This document shows, one piece after another, positions 37,106-49,825 of a stretch of DNA of 64,000 nucleotides; position 1 is the first letter of the stretch; every line of letters begins with the position of its first letter. The translations under genes and the position numbers were made by a program. The stretch comes from Gelatoporia subvermispora B (Eukaryota; Basidiomycota; Agaricomycetes; Polyporales; Gelatoporiaceae), in contig KB445793.1 in NCBI GenBank assembly GCA_000320605.2, positions 570,556 to 634,555 of the forward strand, given 5' to 3'. The notes beneath the pieces were generated by a model. The model was given only the letters and a program-made list of their open reading frames with translations. It was not told where the DNA came from and searched no databases.

Positions 37106-40100
37106 GGAAGAGCAAGTTAAGATGGGACTTTGATAGCCCACCGTAGTTGGCACCCCGGATGGGGGCGAAACTGTGTCTGTTGCATCTCACCGAAGTGCTT
37201 GTTTTATAGACTTCGCCATGCTGTGCACACCGCCACCCGTGCATATCTAGAATATCACTAAATCAATCAGCGATGTTTTCCAACTCTGGACGATCCGATT
37301 CTATCGAGCATAGGAAGCTGAAACAACCCCGTGCATGCCGGTGATACACCTGGCATATTTCTGCGTCGCTCATTGCCAATTGGACCAGATGTCACGCTAC
37401 GTGAAAAATTAGCGTATAAGCTACACGTCCTTTCTCGCTATAAACGGAACCCATGTGGTTCTATTCATTGACTTTGGGTCAAGATAATGACACTGCGGAC
37501 GCACCGCTAGCCGCCCACAGGGACGACTTTCTTGGCGGAAGCCGGGATGAACTGCGCATAACGTTGTCCTATGGATTTCCTACGAACTTCCAGAAGGACA
37601 CTCGCCTCAGCGCTCAGCTCTAGTGTTGCACCTGAGATATAGGGGACCCATGACCAACCCTAAACACAGGCCCCGCATTTAGATGCTCTCGGAACTTTAA
37701 TTGAGAAAGTCTTTCTTCAGGGACCGATTGAGCGTGGGGTGACGTATGTCACAGCCGGCTATCACAGCTGCTAATAGATAGTTTTGGTACATGTAAGCTC
37801 AAATTCGTCATAATATCACATCACAGTCTTACTCACTGCCGGAAAACTTTGGCGGTCCGACACAGCCTGCCCAGGTTGGGGTAGCGAATATGAAGGCGGA
37901 CTTCTATATAGAACGCCGCAGGTCGATTACATCTCTAATATGCTCCGGAGTCCGGGGAATATGACGTGGGCGCGGTTCACAGAGACGAAACGCTGCCTTC
38001 GTGCAGCAAGGTTTGCCAAGATGGGTTCATATCGGCAATGAGCAGTCGATCCCCATCAAGAAAGCTCTTGATGGAGGTTTAGTCTTGACCGGGTCGAGAT
38101 CCACGACGGGTCGCTCCACTGTATTCTTTACTATCCGCCTGGATTCGATGACGTGTCAAAAGCTGTATGAGAAGCTGGCGGTGTCTAGGTGGACGGGCGC
38201 ATGCGAGATCAGTGCTGAGAATGCGAGCAATGCAGGAGCACAGTCGTTGCCAACGATTCCTACCAGCTAACAGAGCGTTATTCACAGTAAAAATACGTAT
38301 TCAGCGCGATGCTGTTAAGCATCTGTGACTGAAAATGCTCTGGACTGCTTGTCGCGTAGATCGTCTGCCTAAGTACGGGTCCGTGAGTTCCTACGAGCTG
38401 AATTGCTGGAGAAACGTACTAGGAATGCCCACCGCAGGCAGTGAATACATTCTACAACGGCTTCATTCCAGTTGCTTATGTGATCGAGCATCGCTTTGGA
38501 CGATGTCAAGAGATACACAGCATACCAAATGACGAATCCCCGAAGATGAGGAATGTTCAGGAAAGTGACTATATCTGAGGGTGCGAACGTCAAATTTATG
38601 CAGCTAGTATCAAATATCATTCCCAATGCTCGCTCTGGCCGTTAGTGGCCAGACAGCCTAGGACACGCGATCATATCTATGGCTAAGATAAAGTGATGAT
38701 GGAAACAGCACTCAGACAATCACCGCGTGCGCATGGAGCAAGCCGCACGCGAGTTTCGCTAGTCAGCAGTGTACGAGAGGGTGAGTAATTTAGCCGATTG
38801 TCAAGGATGGCACCGATACGACAATTACAGCACTTCGTGATAAGTCGTGATCACGTAGGGGCAATACTGGGTGTGCAGATGGAATGCGCACGGTTACAAG
38901 TATGGGTGCGCCACTCAACAGGATTAGTGGGCGTATGAATGTCCATTGTGATATGCAAGTCGAGATAAATCGAAGTACACAAGCACTCACTTGGGCATAC
39001 TGATGTGAAGTATTATCGTCAATGATCAGTGCCGCTGATTCTAATTGTCACTAAATCTGAGTCGGAGTTGTTTTTCTTGCCGGCGGGAAACAACGCGTCG
39101 AATGACTGATGAGTCTGGGGACGGTATCGAGCCTCAAGGCCTCATGACGCATAAGCCATGGGAATTGGTATGAATGCTAACTCCCAATCCGCGTTGATAC
39201 TGCTTGATAACGTCGAGAAACAGCGACAACAAGACGAATGGTATCGGATGTCAGATGATGATAATGATATCAGGCGCCGTGCCAATTGACACGTGGGTTA
39301 CTTTCTGCGACCGCGACGCGTAGCCGCCATGACTGAACTTTTTGGCATGATCGATGAACAGTCCCGGCACAGCAGCTATTCGCGCCGGTGCACAGGCAGT
39401 AGTATAGCCATGCTCATGGTGCATCCTAATATCCCAGCCTAAAACAGTTATGCAATTGCCCGGCGACTCGATGGTCACGAGGCTCTACAGTAAGTCTGCT
39501 TTGTGCTACTGAGACGTCAACTGGATATGGCGACTGCCTTACTCAACCGTGCCCGCCACGAGCATTCGTTGGGCAGCCTGGCGTTTCAGATGGATGTGCT
39601 GGGGAAGAGTCTGGTACGATATGAGCCGATAGCGGCCAAGATGTCTTCTCGAACCTGCCATTCTTCGACCTTGCATTGGTCACAGCAATCAGAGTCCCTA
39701 CTCACATTCGGCGTGGCTTCCACACCACGCATTGATGAGACGTTCTGATGTCCACGATTGCTCATCGATTCTCACTATTTCCGGCTAAGGCACCGGTCGC
39801 CGTCGCCTGCCAATTTTGGCAAAATCGATAATTGGAGTACGCCGGGTCCTGAGCGTTGACTATTGCCGGTGTATTTGCAGGTCGAACATATTAGCATGCA
39901 TGTGCTTAAGATGATGTCTAGTAACGAATTGAACAGAAATCTGGAATGCGCCCCTTTCAGTCGAGATTGAGCTGTGTATTATTCTAGATCAATTACACGA
40001 TTCTGTCAGAAGCCTTCAGAAGTGCGCGCTGCCGTGCCACCAGTAGCATTTCGAGTCGTTCAGCTAAGGAGCCCAGACCGACCTGGCCCAGCGGTTCATG

Positions 40101-40372
40101 CTTAGTGTCCGATCAGGTACATGCATGGCTGTGTACGGGCTAGTTCATCAAGGACAACCGAGGCAGTTATGTCACCAAGAAGAAGAATGTCCATAGTCCG
40201 TTCGACTACGGCGTGGATGCCTTCGGCACCGCATCATTGCTGTACTTGCTCTCCGCTATTTGCAGTGGAAGATTCTGCGTCTTCTCTCGTCACTTCGCCT
40301 GGAACACCGAGCAACCGTTCGCGGTCTATGTCCCCCAGATTAGGGGCAAGTAAGAGCGGCATTCACGGATGT
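37106..40372. other. Gene-poor interval of 3.3 kb inside duplication unit 2
   Basis: No gene is supported. A minus-strand open frame at 38369-38626 has a hydrophobic part (GFVIWYAVYLL) but no start or partner exon that I can justify. The segment near 39.0 kb matches unit 1 near 30.65 kb. Confidence 0.45.
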
Positions 40373-40952
40373 TCACATACCACTGTATACATCCACAGAC
40401 TGGCCACTGGGAATGGAAGCGGGACTTCCAGAACGGTCAGCGTCTCTCCCATACGGAGGCGGGAACAGAGTGTTCGAGGGTTGACCACAGCCTGTGAACA
40501 TGGATGCGTCGGCGGAGGAGTACGCTGGGGCAGGTATGTCAGGCAAATTGGCATCAATACTGTCAATGTCGCCGGCATCTGCACCCCGGACTGGAGGGAT
40601 TCCGGCCAGGACTCCATCCCGTCCTGCACGATTTGCGTTTGCGGCATTGAACCGATCGTGCAAAAGGATCTCTGGTAGCTGCCCGGGGGCGGCTTCAGCA
40701 TCGGCGACATTTGGGCGAGGGCCAAAGAGCCCAGGATGACAGCGAAAAAATAGGAATAGGCCAATGAAAAGCAATATCAACACCACTGGAAGGTGCTCAA
40801 TCAGTCATGAATGGTGGTATGGTGCATTTGCACAAACCACCGAAGACAATCGCCCATATCACGACTACTGTGTCCCTAGGGTCACCGAGTGGAGTGTGGC
40901 TAAATGGAAGGATCATCGCTAAGGTCGGGGCCAGACAAAGTATATCCGTCAT
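40373..40952 (-). CDS. Small single-pass membrane protein with PPxY tail (subfamily B, copy 2)
   Basis: Exons 40952-40838 and 40785-40373 encode 175 residues. The layout is that of the copy at 32748-33309: signal sequence (MTDILCLAPTLAMILPF), short outer part (SHTPLGDPRDT), one long helix (VVVIWAIVFGVVLILLFIGL) and an acidic, Pro/Tyr-containing tail (LPDIPAPAYS, then LFPPPYGRDADR with one PPPY). The N-terminal 45 residues are the best conserved part of the pair. The first intron also starts in the same codon. The gene lies head to head with the WDR7-like gene across about 1.1 kb. Confidence 0.65.
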
Positions 40953-42100
40953 GGGGATGGAACTGTGGATGCCGCTTTTCTGTGGCTGATTTATATCCAC
41001 AGGTTAATGAGCATCGATGAGCACAGCCACCCTAGTACAGGTGTAAAAGTCGACTCGTTTGAATGATGGGACGCACGTACATGCTCGTGAAAAAGAGCTA
41101 CGCTCAAGCTTACCTCGCGCCGGATACTCGAGATAGCTGGCCATAGTTGCGTATAGTTAGACTGCTGTAATTGGTGTAGTGTACAGGTCGCGGCGGAGAA
41201 GACGCATCAAAGCTTGTCGCGTGAACGAGTGCCAACGCGCAGTTGCAGTCTTGATAATCCCTCACATGCTTCTAGATGAGGTCCGACCGGGGGACCAGCG
41301 GGGCACCCCAATTCCGACGATGACGTGGTCCTGGAATTAAAGGGACCGAGACCGAGCGACGATACTTGCAAGACTTCCACAGGAGAGGTATATTCTAGAA
41401 GAAGCACCGCAATATACTGCTTCCGCGCCGCGGGCATAGAAGATACTCACAGAACTCTGGCCATCGGACACGTCTCGTGGAAAACGGCGTGTACACTGAT
41501 GTCACAAATTTCCGAGTGCCGGGGCTACTTGGCTGCCAACTGAGGTGGAGCACGACGCTTCGTCTGACACAGCATAGTCGTAGCCCTGCATAGCTCTCGA
41601 CCAGAGAAGCACTGCGATAACCTTGTGCAGCCCGGCACCAGACGGCCGCAGGCCGTTATCACGCGGTCAGAGGCGTTGAGGAGAGGGTCGTCTCGGATAC
41701 ATCAGAACCTAGTCGGGGGAGCGGAGATAGGTGGTTAGGTCATACTATTTGCTGCGTACCAGGGGGGACCGAGCGGACCTGAGACCGGATCAGCGAAAGC
41801 GACGAGCAGCTCCGAGCCCGAGCGTCCTATAACTCAAGTTCCAAGTTCGCCTTGACCGGGACAAACCTTTGATTCCAGCTCCGAGATAATAGGGAGGTCA
41901 GCGCTCTTTGAATGCCTGTATATTGCCCAATCGGAGTGTTTACATTACAATCTCCGACTGATCTCTTGGCCACTCAGCCACCGCTCCTACGACTTGCCTA
42001 CGACATCGCAATACTGACCACTACATACTCTTGGCGTGCTCTCGACTTGCAGAATATGCATTAAGCTCATCCGCTCTGGTGCCCCATTTGCAAGACTACT
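40953..42100. other. Divergent promoter region, duplicated in unit 1
   Basis: This lies between a minus-strand PY-tail gene and the plus-strand WDR7-like gene. No gene is seen. Similarity to 33310-34639 is patchy. Confidence 0.5.
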
Positions 42101-45100
42101 ATGCAACCTAGTCATTTGACTATCCCCCTGTCTCTGCCGTTGAACTGGCAAGATGGCAAGGGCGGCTCAGCAGTTGAGGCAGCCCTCTCTCTGTGCGCTC
42201 CTACATGTCTAGTGCATTGGGGGAAGCCTCCTGCGGATGATGGAGGTAACATGTCGCCCCATTGTATCTCTTCCGGCGTTTCACTCGGTTGCGGCGACGG
42301 CTCGGTATTTCTTTTCCATGGGCAGTCTACGTCAGATGACGACGAGCGTACCCTACCACCCAAAGTGATCAGACGAAACTCTAGGCACTCCAATTCGTCG
42401 CGTTATCTTGCGTCTGGCCGTGGAACACCACGCTCTATCTCACCGTCGTCTGCGAAGATGAATTTCACGCCGTTCCAGGTTTCACGATCTCGTATCGTGT
42501 CTTCCGTTACCTCGGAGCAGGCCGAAGCTCCAAAGAACTACGTCGATTTCGACGAGGAGGCTGAGAAGCTGAAGAGGATGTTGAAGGGGAAGAGCACTAA
42601 GGAGAGGACGCCCGATGAACCCAGGAGCCCTCGGGAAGGAGACGAGACTGCAGAGCAGGGCACCCGCTCTCCTTCGCAGTCGTCTTCGGCGGTACCCAAC
42701 GTGAACAGTTTCTCGAAGGACAAGCTCACCTCGTCTCCGCCGTCTCCGCCTGTCCACAAAGATGTACCCAAGGGAGAGGACTCGTGCCGGGTCCTGTCGC
42801 TGAAGTGTCACATCATACCATCTCGTGCAGGCTTTTCTACGGCGGTCACTGCCCTCAAGCTGTTTGGTCAACATAACTATATGGCATGCTTACAAAGGGC
42901 AGGGTGTGTAATGTCTCCTGAGTGCTATTGTTCTTCCATATTCTCATGTCAATATCAGGTACATCTCCATCCACTCTACGGCCGATGGACTATGTCTGGG
43001 ATCCATCATGCTCGATGATGGGGATGCCCCTCAGCCAGCCGGACAGGAGACCAGGACAAGGCTGCCCGTGATGTGGGACTGGTGTAGTCTGCAGGTTGTT
43101 GCTTGTGAGGAGGTATGCGGAAGTTATACAGTCGTTATCGTACCCAAGTTGACTAGTCTATGTATGATCTCTCAAAAGTCCAATATAATCATTGCTTGTG
43201 CATCACGGGAAGATTCATATCGCTCGAACATCACGGACGATCAGGATCCCAGTCAACAGACTCGGATCGCCGTCTTCGATGTCAGTGGGACGCCGGAGCA
43301 AGATCCTACTTCATTGACGATCGCCAAGATCGGCGAGGAGCTTCTGGATGGGCTTCCGGAGTGTATCGCATTATGCCGGGCATCACAAGGTGGACAGACT
43401 CTTACCATTGCCAGGGTACCTTTATGAAAGCTTATTCCTGTTGACAAGGTATACCACAGATGCTCCGCATCGCATCTAATCGCCATGTTATCATTCAATC
43501 ATTCAATCGGACCAGTGCTCTGGCTCAGGAGAAGAGCCCGTCTGAATCAACGTCTAGCAAGTCACTTCTTTTACCCAATCCCTTCAAAGCGCTGGCAAGC
43601 CTTTCGACGGAGCGCCTCGCCGAGGAAAATGATGACATGACCTCGGATATGGCATTACTGAACGATGAAGTCGATCTGGGTGAACTGCCTCTAGAGAATC
43701 CTGTCCTCGGCCTTCGTGTTCACGATACCGGAGATGCCATTCGGGTGCTTGCGTGGTCGTCCATGGAAATCTTAGTACGTACAAATGTCACGATAGATTT
43801 TTGGCTCTGACGTTGTCTCAGGTCTTCGATATCGGTTCATCAGGCATGCAGGTTTTGTCGGTACGACACGTTTCGGGCACACAAAAGGCAGAATGGGTTA
43901 CCTGCGATTCATTTACCGTTGTCGACTCGGTGTGTCGCGTGCACTTCACACGTGGATATCCTCTTATATCGGAAGTGCTTTGTCTATAGGTCACTTCGAC
44001 CACATATGGCTTCCAGGGTACTCGCACTAACGTAGATAATCCTGGGATTTCGGCCGAAAAGGGATATTCCAGTGACATCCGGTGAGCATAATGCCTTGGT
44101 GTGGTAACTGGGTATTGAAAGAACGTCATGGCAAATCCAGGTTACTGCACTCACACCCTTTAGCATCTTATGATGCTCTCTGTCTCAACAACACAGGAGA
44201 CATAACATATACTTATCTCAAGGCCGGGAGCCGACAAATCGATCACGTAGCGGCTGGTGCTGGTGGCAAAGTTAAGCAACTCTGGAAATCTCGTCACCTG
44301 AGTTCTTCCACAGGAGAAGGCGCATATCCTTCCTCAGTCCTCCCTATCGAGCCTGATCGCGTGGTTATCGGCTTCAGTGAGTTTTAATCCGTGTATGTAC
44401 AGTCTCATGGAGCATCATCATACTCTCACAGGTGACGGTCGCCTTGGACACTCATCGTTGCCTGCCCTGGTGGCGAAAGCAGCCCAAGATGCTACATCGG
44501 CTCTCTCAGATATCTCTCTTGACGGATCGATTGCGACCATCTCTGCAGTGAACAGCGAGAGGACGGACGAGAAGTTCCTAGTTGGTGGGGCAGACGACGG
44601 CTCCATTGCGATCTGGGCGTTCGAGTAAGTGACTGCGTGATTTGGTTCAAGTTTGCTCATTCGTCCTAGTTCTCTCAAGTTGCATGCTCGATGGGTCGTC
44701 TTCACCGAGCCATTGGTCGAAGTTATACATCTCCAAGGGGAGGCTGCAGGGCGCATGAAAGGGTGTCTGTTCTGCGTGTCACAAGACGGCACTGTTGCGG
44801 TGATCACCCTCGATGGATTCCAGTTGTGCGCACGTTCTCCAATGATTGCCGAACACACGTCTTGACGCTACCTTGGCACATAGCTTGTACATCCTTCCCG
44901 CATCGATGGCAGCTCTGCAGAGGATCTCCATCGGAGGGGACAACCTGCTCCTCATCTATGCCGACCACCGTGCCAGATTGTGGGATACGCGAACCAGGGA
45001 GTTTTGGCGTTCTATGAATATAGAGAAGGCCGAGGAGATGCTACAGCAAGGTGGCTGGACAGAATGGTAATGCTGTGTTGTCCGATTGACCCCGATGTTG

Positions 45101-47237
45101 TCTGACATGATGCAGGAATGTTGGGACCTCGGAACGCAGCCCTAACACTGTGCTCTCGGTAACATCACGAGGTAATGGTATTGACGCTGGTATGCCATTG
45201 CTCTCAATGCCGCCGTTCTGTCCCTGATACATTGCGTCCTCAGCATCTTCTCTGCTTCTGGACATGGAAGCCCTGCTTCGACAATCCTCACCAACTCAAT
45301 CAAGTGGTACTCTGGAAACACGTGCGCCTACGAGGCTGGCGTATCTCCGGGCTATTCTCTCTTCTCTGTTGACATTCGGTCTCAGTAATGATATCGATCA
45401 GATCTGTCAAGAAAGGCTAGGAGCGAACAAGTCGGATATCCTTGCGGGATGCATGAGGTATGCTGTGTCTAGCAGGGATTCAGGGTCGTCTATTGAGTTA
45501 TTCTGCATAGTGTTCAGACACCAGTGCTTTACGCGGATCGTGACTCTTCGAGCGCGTGGACAACCTCGCCGGAAATATCAGCTTTACGCTCAGTGGCCCT
45601 TCTATCCGTACTGCAAGTGATCGGACAACACGAGAGTACGTTATTGAGGTTGTAAGCAGCCAGTCCCCGGCTCATAACCTTGCTCAGACTTGTTCGAGGA
45701 CGCGGAAACTGTCACAGGGTTCTACGCGGCATCATTAGGAGAGACCCTTGGCCCATCCTATATGCCACCAAGTCTGCCTCTCCTAGCTAAGACGTGGCTA
45801 CTTTCTTCAGGTATGTGGGCAAGGACCAGGGCCCTGATTTGACTGATGACGTGATTAGCTGCCGAACTTCGGCATGCTGCACGAACATCATTCGATGTTG
45901 GGGTCGTGAGGTTGTCTGACGACGGGACCATGGCACTCGCGGATCTTTGGCAAAATCAATGTGAGCCCTCGATGCAGACCATTCTGCTTAGTGGCCTCAT
46001 CCCAGAGCAGTACCTTCACGCCAGCCGGAAGACGCACAATCTTTGCGAAGCGCCATGGCTCTGTTCATCTGCGGATTTGTCGCAGTGGAGAAATACACTC
46101 TATTGCCTTCCAGGTGAGGTTAGGCCTCGTGCTTCTGAGTTTCGAACTCACCTGTGGCCTCTCACGTTTAGTGCATTGACGGATGTTGCGAAGTCTATCG
46201 CTCTGTATCTCCACGATGAAACCTCTCCATGGAGAGCTCTAGGCATTGACCTGTGTTCTCGCGGGTTTGCGATATGGCAACAACACGTCGATGCCGTCGA
46301 GATGCTACGTGCTCTCTTCACCTTGGCTACCACAACTCGCAAGGATTCGATATCACCGCACAATATCGGGTCACAAGCTCGCACCGCGGTTCTACAGATT
46401 GCAACGAATAACTCAGCACTATTCATGACAACATTGACGATCGATATTCTCCATCCTCGCAGCCTGAACCATCGCAAGTCCATTCTGCAGCTGGTTATCT
46501 TCCTCATCCGAAAGGTATGCTCGTCAGATGTGGATGTAAATATGCTTATATATCTGACACCATATTCTCCTATGTTCTGTAGAAACCTCTCACGTTGTAT
46601 AGCAACCTGCCTCGACTTGTTGAGGCAGTAGTCAAGTCGCTTGATCCGAATTCGACTGCAAGCCGGGATGCAGTTTTGGACTCGGCTACGGAAATTCTGG
46701 GACATATCGTCCGCACGTAAGTTCCGCGTCAGACTTTGTACAACCGGTATTCATGGTCCGCTAGGTACCCTACTGTTGACTTCCACATGGCAACACAGCG
46801 GCTAGCAGTCGGCACTAGTGAAGGCGCGGTGGTCATGTACGACCTGAAGACTGCGACACGGCTCTATGTTTTGGAGGGACACAGGAAGAGAACGGCAGCT
46901 TGCAGTTTCTCACCTGATGGGCGTCGTCTCGTGACGTTGTCGCTGGAAGAGTCGCTCCTACTTGTGTGGAAAGTGGGATCCAGCTTTTCGAGCTTCTTCA
47001 ATCCCGGGGCCCCGCCTCGTCAAGGCCAATCGGGGTCAGACCCTTTCAAGACACTCAGTTTCAACATTGGAAACGAGGGTAAGTCGGTCAGCGTTCCCGC
47101 TTCGGATGCAATCCTTATGACTGTCTCCAGCGCACATGACGCTCGCGAATACCTTGGAACTGGTTCATTTCGAGTGGCCAGCAGATAGAAGTGTCAAAGT
47201 CAAGATACGCCAGAGTACACTCACCTTTAGCACTTGA
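42101..47237 (+). CDS. WDR7 / rabconnectin-3-beta-like WD40 protein
   Basis: Twenty exons encode 1371 residues: 42101-42903, 42959-43112, 43179-43415, 43460-43774, 43822-43929, 43990-44081, 44141-44376, 44432-44624, 44670-44825, 44884-45066, 45116-45189, 45244-45457, 45511-45635, 45688-45810, 45859-45960, 46011-46113, 46172-46514, 46583-46716, 46765-47078, 47131-47237. WD repeats occur at both ends (GCGDGSVFLFHG; GGADDGSIAIWAF; LLIYADHRARLWDT; LAVGTSEGAVVMYDLKTA; CSFSPDGRRLVTLS), with a helical middle (LRAILSSLLTFGL, SAMALFICGFVAVEKYTLL). This arrangement and the C-terminal FEWPADRSVKVK resemble animal WDR7, the beta part of rabconnectin-3, which promotes V-ATPase assembly. A poorly conserved, phospho-site-like Ser/Pro/Lys region (about 130-230) interrupts the first propeller. 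The 5' fifth is duplicated upstream as a pseudogene. Confidence 0.8.
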
Positions 47238-47735
47238 TCAGGGGTCACAGACTCCCAATGGTGTATACGGAAGCACTCACTTGAGTTTCCTGTAGAGCTC
47301 ACAGCTACTAGAATGTACGATATTCAGTCAGACAAACTTGGACGTCGCTCCTATTGAGGCATCGCTGCCATTGGCTTACTATGAGCAATGTCACCTCATC
47401 TGGGTCCCGGCGCTTGCCCAGCGCGTATCAACTTCTGTCTTACGTTCAAGTGAGCAACGAACACTGTATAAAAGCGTGTATATTCATATCTACTATGGTC
47501 TGTATGCTACCTGTGTCCGAGTCATATATATGGTGCTATGGATATGTCGTTTGCGATTATGCTGGAGCTGATAGGAGGTACACAGAAAGTGTCTTAGGTA
47601 AGTGTTGCGAAACAACAGAACCGACAGCCAGACCAATTTTCGACGGATGAACGTCGATTGGGAGGGCTTAGGCGTGAAAGCGCCGCATCATGAGCGCGAG
47701 ACGTCACTACGGACATGAGGAATGCGACCAGCGTG
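47238..47735. other. Intergenic region between convergent genes
   Basis: No gene is seen. The region separates the stop codons of the WDR7-like gene and the transporter. Confidence 0.5.
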
Positions 47736-49825
47736 TTACGTAGACAATTGGCCGCGAGCTCTGCGGCCGGCTCTCCACTTTGGGCCTTTGAGCATGACGA
47801 TGTACACGGCTGGGAATACAGCGAGACATGGGCCCGCGAGCAGGACGTAAGTCCAGCCTGTCCCAATAGCGTTCAAGATGAGGTCGATGACGGATACACA
47901 TATAGCGCCGAAGGAGCATCGACACAGGTTATTCTGCGAAGCGGAATGGACGTCAGTGGGGCTATTCGGCTCCTTCGCGAGAACTGAGGTACATACGCAT
48001 GCCGTGATGGATGAACTCATCTCCGGCGCAAGATCGACAAGTGTTGTGGAGACGATGTTCATGACTGCGACACACGCCCAGCCATCTGGGATATAGCAAG
48101 GATGGTCAAGGGTCGCTTGATCTCGAAGGATCATGTGACAACTCACAGACAAAGAGGAGTACCAGTGGACCAGCAATGGACACCTTTTGGTCAAGACACC
48201 ACCCATACCCGATGCATGATGCGAGACTGACAGCGAAGTACAGAGGCATCGTGCGGAGTCTGGCCTGTTCAATAGGGAAGTGTTCGTCCTTCGTGACATC
48301 TTCCGGGCGCATCTTCTCGTATCCTTCGCTCAAAGCTTGCGCTATGAGCTTCTGCTTGATACGTTCATAATCCCAGTCTAACAACTTCCCGGTAACAACA
48401 CCACCAATGAGCATGCCTCCACCGATGGTCAGAAAACATAAACCGATCTCAATTTCGCTCAACCAGGGGTAGACGGACTGGAAGAGTGTAGCGATGCTGG
48501 CAGTGACGGCATAGAACACCGAGTAGAGGATGGCGTTGTAGGCTAGGAGGAGGGCGACGTCGGGGTAGAAGAAGAGCCGGAGGGGGTTCTGGAACTTCTT
48601 GAGAGGTGCCTTGGCTACGGGGTCTGCGTTACCGAGACGCGTTCTGCCTATCACTGGCACCAGCGGCCTGTAGACACGTGGAGGTGGGATGCTGCCGTCG
48701 CCGACGATCGCGCGGAGCGTCTCTGGGAGGAAGCTAATGGCAGTGATTAACACGTCAGCAGGAGATTGTGCGTTATTGGCGGAATCGAAACTCACAGGAG
48801 GAGGAGAACGAAACAAATCGCTGACGCGATGCACATGAACCAAAAGATGGACCTTCGGGTTATCAGTAACGTAGGTCTATTTATGTATTAAAATGAATGC
48901 GCTAGACTCACCTCCAGCCAAGACCCTGCGCCAAAAGCCCTCCGAGTACTGGACCTATGCAAGGGCCGACCTACGACTGATGAGTACCAAATTAGACTGA
49001 ATGGCTCGAGTGATTCACCATGGGCCCTATATTCCAAACACCAAAGAACTTTCCCCGCTCGTGTCTGGCAGCAACATCGCCGACAACGCCAGCGCCTGGT
49101 GAATAGACCTCAATGCATTGCCCGTGCGAATTGAAATTATGCTACCTGACTCACCAAGTGCGATCGTACTTGCGGAACCAGCTGCCTGGATACATCGGAG
49201 TAGCATGAGCAACCAATATGCGTTGACAGGTACAAGCGCCAGGCCGACGCATGAGAGTGAGAGGACCAGCATACAGGCAAGAAACATTGGTCTTCGGCCC
49301 AAGCGATCGGCGAGGGTACCCCAGAACATCGGAGCTAGCAATGGTCAGGAAAGCGCGCTAACGGGCCTTGGGCAGGACTTACAGATGCCTTGTAGGACCA
49401 TGTATACCGTGACAGTCAGGTTGATTAGTTCGATGGATTTGTTGAAGACATTGGCGAGTATCGGAATCGCTGGGAAGTAGATATTTCCGACTAGTGGACT
49501 TTGGGGACAGGTCCCTGTCAGACTATGAAAATCATTGCCTGTGTGTTACCACATACCTAAAGACGGAAGCAAAGGCTGCAGCGAAGACGATGAACCACTT
49601 CTCTCCTGTCGTATATATGCTATAATGTTGTTCATCCTTGACGTTGAGAGGCGTGTTGCCGACTTCGACAGCCGTTTCTAGTAGTCCGCCTTGGTCAGTC
49701 AGCGTATTGGGCGCTTCACAAGGGGTTAACCATTGCATACCTCCAATACTAGCCTCGGACTCATGGTCACGACTCTCTGAATGTGTTTCGGGCTGCTGGG
49801 AGACTTCTCTATCGCTCATTATCAT
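47736..49825 (-). CDS. MFS transporter, DHA1 multidrug/polyamine type
   Basis: Ten exons (49825-49741, 49677-49557, 49498-49383, 49334-49155, 49095-49019, 48970-48912, 48852-48796, 48733-48147, 48085-47997, 47933-47736) encode 522 residues with twelve predicted helices. The DHA1 motif A is GTLADRLGRRPMF; SPLVGNIYFPAIPIL in helix 1, LRCIQAAGSAS and GPCIGPVLGGLLAQGLGWR are typical of the Tpo1/Qdr branch. A central cytosolic loop of about 60 residues carries LPETLRAI. The protein probably exports drugs or polyamines across the plasma membrane using the proton gradient; the substrate cannot be told. Intron 1 is 63 nt, in frame and without a stop. An ATG at 49819 is an alternative start two codons downstream. 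Confidence 0.88.

Larger units (their letters stand above)
36370..43840 (+). repeat. Tandem segmental duplication, unit 2
   Basis: This is the second copy of the block at 27690-36200. It begins just after the point where the WDR7 pseudogene breaks off. The shared part ends inside exon 5 of the intact WDR7-like gene, which then continues uniquely to 47237. Confidence 0.75.

Noticed and set aside
44821..44884. Apparent frameshift in the WDR7-like gene
   Set aside because: A 58-nt GTGCGC..TAG intron (44826-44883) restores the frame and the family sequence FQFLYILPASM.
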